64,000 nt of DNA from Halorubrum sp. BOL3-1 (GTDB lineage: Archaea; Halobacteriota; Halobacteria; Halobacteriales; Haloferacaceae). The stretch's first letter is position 1, and every line of letters starts with the position of its first letter. The stretch covers positions 930,001 through 994,000 of the forward strand of contig NZ_CP034692.1 of the NCBI RefSeq assembly GCF_004114375.1. The letters are read 5' to 3'. The position numbers were made by a program, and so were the translations under genes. Below are positions 61,206-64,000 of the stretch, piece after piece. The notes under the pieces are model-generated. The model searched no databases, was not told where the DNA came from, and saw only the letters and a program-made list of their open reading frames with translations.

Positions 61206-62675
61206 TTAACTAATTGGTAAGTTGTCAAAGATTGTCTTCCGCGTCTCGTCAGATATAGTCATCAGCGTTCCCATATAGATTGTAGCACCTACGAATACTA
61301 ATCCGAACACGACTAATGCGTTGTGACCAACAATCGTATATGCCGATTCAATTGCCTCAAGCAAGAACACAGAGATTGCCATAATTATTGAGGCCCCGAT
61401 CTGCTTTCCGATCTCTCTTACAGGAACACTCACCGGAAGAATCTCACACACAGCATAGTACGCGTAAACCAAGCTAATACCAGAGGAGAGAACTGTCGCG
61501 ATCGCCGCTCCATACCATCCTATCTGCTGAATTAAAATAAGATTCAGAATGATATTTGAACCGATAAATGTTCCATTTACTCTGAAGTCTATATCTGGTC
61601 TGTCAATACCCTGAAGAACACCAGTCAACTGCTTTTGATAGTCGTATATGAGGACTGAAACAATCAGGAGAATTAGTACTTCAAAGCCTATAACAAAATT
61701 AGACCCATACAGCCTCAAAATACGATCACCAAGTAAGATCCCTCCAAAAAGGCCGGGAATGACGAATAGGCCCGTATACTGTAGGCTCTTTTGTAACAAG
61801 TGGGCGATCTCAGTGTAATCATCTTGGTTTTCAAGCTCGCTAAACTCCGGAAATAGTGTAGTCTCAATCGCAGAGCCCAATATTGTTAGAAACGAAGCGA
61901 TGTTCCAAGCGATTGCGTAGACTCCGATCAAGTTACTGGGTACAAATAGTCCTAAGATTAATATATCCGCATAGTTATTCGTCTTAGATTTCAATGAACC
62001 GAGCCAAGAATATTTAGCAAATGAATAAATATCAATTAATCTCTCACGTGTGTTCATCTGTTTGAGGGATAAGAAATTTTCAGCTTTGACCATAAGATAA
62101 ACAAGCCCAACAGCAGCCGCTACCAGAGAGGATAGGACCCACCCAAACACGAGACCAGACAGTCCAAGCCCAATACTAACCGCAGCAACCTGAAGAACAA
62201 TACGAATAATAGACTGGATTGAGGTTAATATACCCGAAATATGGACGTTTTGGGTCCCCGATAAGCCTGTCCTAACAGCAGTCATCGCTGTCCCAGAGAT
62301 AACAAGAACAATGAGGAAGTACGTTGAGTATGGGTGTGTGATATAGTCTGTTACTTGTTTTGAGAACAGAAGGAGAAAGAACGTAATTGCTCCAGTTCCA
62401 ACACCGATAACTCCCAGTCCCACTTGAAAATATTCTGCGGGAGCTTCACCCTCACTCATCCGTTTGGTGATTGCTGGACTGATGCCGGCGTCGACTAACA
62501 CGCTGAGCCAGCCAACCGAAGAAAGTAAGATGAAGTATATTCCGAGCGTGTCTGATCCAACTATCCTCGCGAAATAAAGTGTCGCAAGGAACCCCCCGGC
62601 TGACGTGACGACCTTTGAAACGAACTGGATTGCTGATGTCTGGCCAATCCTCATCAGTAGGTAGTGTCGTACCAA
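61206..62675 (-). CDS. polysaccharide flippase (Wzx/MATE-like)
   Basis: 489 residues, 12-14 hydrophobic segments. The N-terminus FVSKVVTSAGGFLATLYFAR then GIYFILLSSVGWLSVLVDAG is typical of Wzx/RfbX flippases; MSEGEAPAEYFQVGLGV follows as in MATE-fold proteins. MRIGQTSAIQF at 62654 is an alternative start. It should translocate the lipid-linked glycan across the membrane. AT-rich. With the polymerase at 5.4-6.8 kb the window has both parts of a Wzx/Wzy-like system, if these belong to one pathway. Confidence 0.86.
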   Translation of the reverse strand: MVRHYLLMRIGQTSAIQFVSKVVTSAGGFLATLYFARIVGSDTLGIYFILLSSVGWLSVLVDAGISPAITKRMSEGEAPAEYFQVGLGVIGVGTGAITFFLLLFSKQVTDYITHPYSTYFLIVLVISGTAMTAVRTGLSGTQNVHISGILTSIQSIIRIVLQVAAVSIGLGLSGLVFGWVLSSLVAAAVGLVYLMVKAENFLSLKQMNTRERLIDIYSFAKYSWLGSLKSKTNNYADILILGLFVPSNLIGVYAIAWNIASFLTILGSAIETTLFPEFSELENQDDYTEIAHLLQKSLQYTGLFVIPGLFGGILLGDRILRLYGSNFVIGFEVLILLIVSVLIYDYQKQLTGVLQGIDRPDIDFRVNGTFIGSNIILNLILIQQIGWYGAAIATVLSSGISLVYAYYAVCEILPVSVPVREIGKQIGASIIMAISVFLLEAIESAYTIVGHNALVVFGLVFVGATIYMGTLMTISDETRKTIFDNLPIS

Positions 62676-62820
62676 GTCGCACTCATATATTGATCATTCA
62701 ACATTTCTGGTTTGCTTTGGCAATTTTTTCTTGGTTATCCTTTTAAATACTCGGATTTGGAGAATACGAGACAGTTGGTTGAATATACGAATAATTATGA
62801 TGGAATATAAATAAACGTTA
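62676..62820. other. AT-rich intergenic region, no gene seen
   Basis: 145 bases, over two thirds A+T, between the flippase start and an IS200/IS605 left end. Probably holds the flippase promoter (minus strand). Confidence 0.5.
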
Positions 62821-62958
62821 CAGCGATAGCGAGGCGAAAGCCCACCCGTTCACGGGTGGGATGAAGCCGACAACTGGGAATCTATCCACATTCGTAGTCA
62901 CGTCTGGAGTTAGATATTTGCGTAACATCTTTAGATGAATTACTTCTATATACCGGCG

Positions 62959-63348
62959 ATGCCTCGCGGGTTCGACCGAGAACGTACCAACGTCCACAAA
63001 CTCCAGTACCACTTCGTCTGGTGTCCGAAGTACCGCAAGTCGGTGCTCGAAGGCGAGGTACGCGATCGACTTGAGGAACTCATCGAGGACAAAGCCGACG
63101 AACTCGACGTAGAGATTCTACAGTTGGCGATTCGTTCCGACCACGTTCACTTGTTCATCACGGGCGATCCGACGCTCGCTCCGAACAAAATAATACAACA
63201 GGTCAAGGGCTACTCCTCGCATCACCTCCGCGACGAGTACGACTTTGACTTGCCCTCGCTGTGGACGCGCTCGTACTTCGTCTCCAGTGCGGGCGACGTC
63301 TCCAGCGAGGTCATCGAGGAGTACATCGACGCACAAGCGGGTGAATAA
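62959..63348 (+). CDS. tnpA: TnpA, Y1 (HUH) transposase of IS200/IS605
   Basis: 129 residues from the ATG at 62959; an ATG at 62935 is possible. YHFVWCPKYRKSVLEGEV, AIRSDHVHLFITGDPTLAPN (HUH motif as His-Val-His), IIQQVKGYSSHHL and LWTRSYFVSSAGD are standard. The catalytic Tyr is likely in VIEEYIDAQ. It cleaves and joins single-stranded DNA at the element ends. Two bases separate it from tnpB. Confidence 0.92.
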   Translation: MPRGFDRERTNVHKLQYHFVWCPKYRKSVLEGEVRDRLEELIEDKADELDVEILQLAIRSDHVHLFITGDPTLAPNKIIQQVKGYSSHHLRDEYDFDLPSLWTRSYFVSSAGDVSSEVIEEYIDAQAGE

Positions 63349-63350
63349 CG

Positions 63351-64000
63351 ATGCAGCGGAACGTCTCAACCACGGTGCGGGTCAAGCTCCACTCGCTGAC
63401 CAACAGAAAATCCGATATGCTGGCCCGTGAGTACGAGGCGTTCCAACGCGAAGTTCACGGCGGGGATGCCGACCTCTACTCCGCGACGAAACAGCAAGCG
63501 TCGAAAGTCCAGCGACAGAAAGACCCGAACCCTGACACTGACCAGCCCGTCGTTCTCCGCAACGACGTACTGGATATTGCCCACGACAAGGACACGGTGC
63601 TGTCGTCGTGGTGGATGAAAGTCCCCGTATACGACCCTGAACGGGGACAGGGGAACTCTATCTGGTGTCCTGCCCACGTTCCACACAAGGACGAAACACT
63701 CGTCCAGGAGGGTGACATTCGAGATAGCGAACTAGTGCGCGGTGACGGTGACTGGTACGTCAATCTCGTCGTTAAACGGTCTGTGACCATCCAAGACGAG
63801 TATGACGACGTACTGGCCATCGATATGGGCGCACGCTGGGTCGCTACCTGTGCCTTCCTCTCGGACCGTGACACCACGTTCTACGGCGAAGAAGTGCGCT
63901 GCCTCCGCGAACATTACAAGCAACTACGGAAGTCTATCGGGAAGGCCAAACCTCGACAGGGACAGCAGGTGGTTGAGCGCATCGGTGACGCGGAAGCGCG
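63351..64000 (+). CDS. tnpB: TnpB, RNA-guided nuclease of IS200/IS605, 3' end outside window
   Basis: 216 codons visible from the ATG at 63351. RNVSTTVRVKLHSLTNRKSD is the N-terminal start; YDDVLAIDMGARWVATCAFL holds the first RuvC Asp. It differs strongly from the TnpB at 20.0 kb, so it belongs to another subgroup. The remaining RuvC and zinc-ribbon motifs lie past base 64000. Confidence 0.88.
   Translation, partial: MQRNVSTTVRVKLHSLTNRKSDMLAREYEAFQREVHGGDADLYSATKQQASKVQRQKDPNPDTDQPVVLRNDVLDIAHDKDTVLSSWWMKVPVYDPERGQGNSIWCPAHVPHKDETLVQEGDIRDSELVRGDGDWYVNLVVKRSVTIQDEYDDVLAIDMGARWVATCAFLSDRDTTFYGEEVRCLREHYKQLRKSIGKAKPRQGQQVVERIGDAEA

Larger units (their letters stand above)
62821..64000 (+). 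mobile_element. IS200/IS605-family element with tnpA and tnpB, right end outside window
   Basis: Left end marked by the hairpin CCCACCCGTTCACGGGTGGG at 62841-62860 followed by ATGAAGCCGAC, a motif common to these elements. Contains a Y1 transposase gene and the first two thirds of a tnpB gene. Likely autonomous, and a potential source of TnpA for the tnpA-less element at 19.8-21.3 kb. Confidence 0.85.

Noticed and set aside
1-64000. tRNA or rRNA genes
   Set aside because: I looked for the T-loop GGTTCGAATC-type box and rRNA motifs and found none with a foldable context.

Overview
The window reads as an extremely halophilic archaeon (class Halobacteria). The proteins are acidic, genes commonly overlap by 1-11 bases, GTG starts are frequent, three Orc1/Cdc6 initiator genes are present, and the mobile elements are haloarchaeal types (IS200/IS605-IS1341, ISH8-like IS4, IS5-like). 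The genus cannot be fixed from the sequence alone. GC-rich core genes alternate with AT-rich glycan genes (about 2.5-8.1 kb and 58.7-62.8 kb), the usual mark of a variable surface-polysaccharide or S-layer N-glycan locus.

Layout. 1-8.1 kb: glycan cluster I, with the end of a UDP-ManNAc dehydrogenase, a sugar epimerase, UDP-GlcNAc 2-epimerase, three glycosyltransferases and a Wzy-like polymerase. 8.1-8.9 kb: a 129-bp MITE and a decayed transposase. 8.9-10.7 kb: an ABC exporter/flippase. 10.8-12.4 kb: a broken Orc1/Cdc6 gene flanked by origin-type repeats. 12.6-13.7 kb: toxin-antitoxin (TA) genes. 13.8-17.1 kb: epimerase, AglF and AglM (nucleotide-sugar supply). 17.3-30.4 kb: an accessory belt dense in TA modules and IS debris. 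30.5-35.0 kb: an operon of two very large unrecognised proteins. 36.0-37.5 kb: an intact Orc1/Cdc6 with the same repeat family as the broken one. 37.8-39.3 kb: MNT/HEPN-type modules. 39.5-41.1 kb: a third Orc1/Cdc6 with its own, different repeat family. 41.1-46.4 kb: fragments and duplications of sugar genes, then a NUDIX/Fcl-like/Gmd-like operon. 46.4-49.9 kb: UXS, GalU and a second AglM (the UDP-Glc to UDP-GlcA to UDP-Xyl route). 50.0-54.7 kb: VanZ-like, DUF4330 and UppP membrane genes. 54.8-58.9 kb: a TrmB-type regulator beside an operon of a UDP-sulfoquinovose-synthase-like protein and two further epimerases. 59.1-62.7 kb: two sulfatase-superfamily proteins and a Wzx-like flippase. 62.8-64.0 kb: an IS200/IS605 element running off the end.

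How it fits together. The sugar genes make activated precursors (UDP-ManNAcA, UDP-Glc/GlcA/Xyl, probably GDP-deoxyhexose and UDP-sulfoquinovose). Glycosyltransferases assemble them, and the polymerase, flippase and ABC exporter move the glycan across the membrane. UppP may recycle lipid carrier. Between these blocks lie replication-origin cassettes and a TA graveyard in which toxins are broken far more often than antitoxins. Repeated 3' ends of one epimerase gene, a duplicated regulator block and aglM pieces show repeated recombination.

Most notable: two copies of one origin cassette, only one with a working initiator gene; a third cassette with private repeats; a 55-bp palindromic insertion that disrupts a toxin-like gene and can be removed on paper to restore the frame; a candidate small-protein/HEPN pair; and a TTACTC-N7-GAGTAA operator shared by the TrmB regulator and the sulfoquinovose operon.
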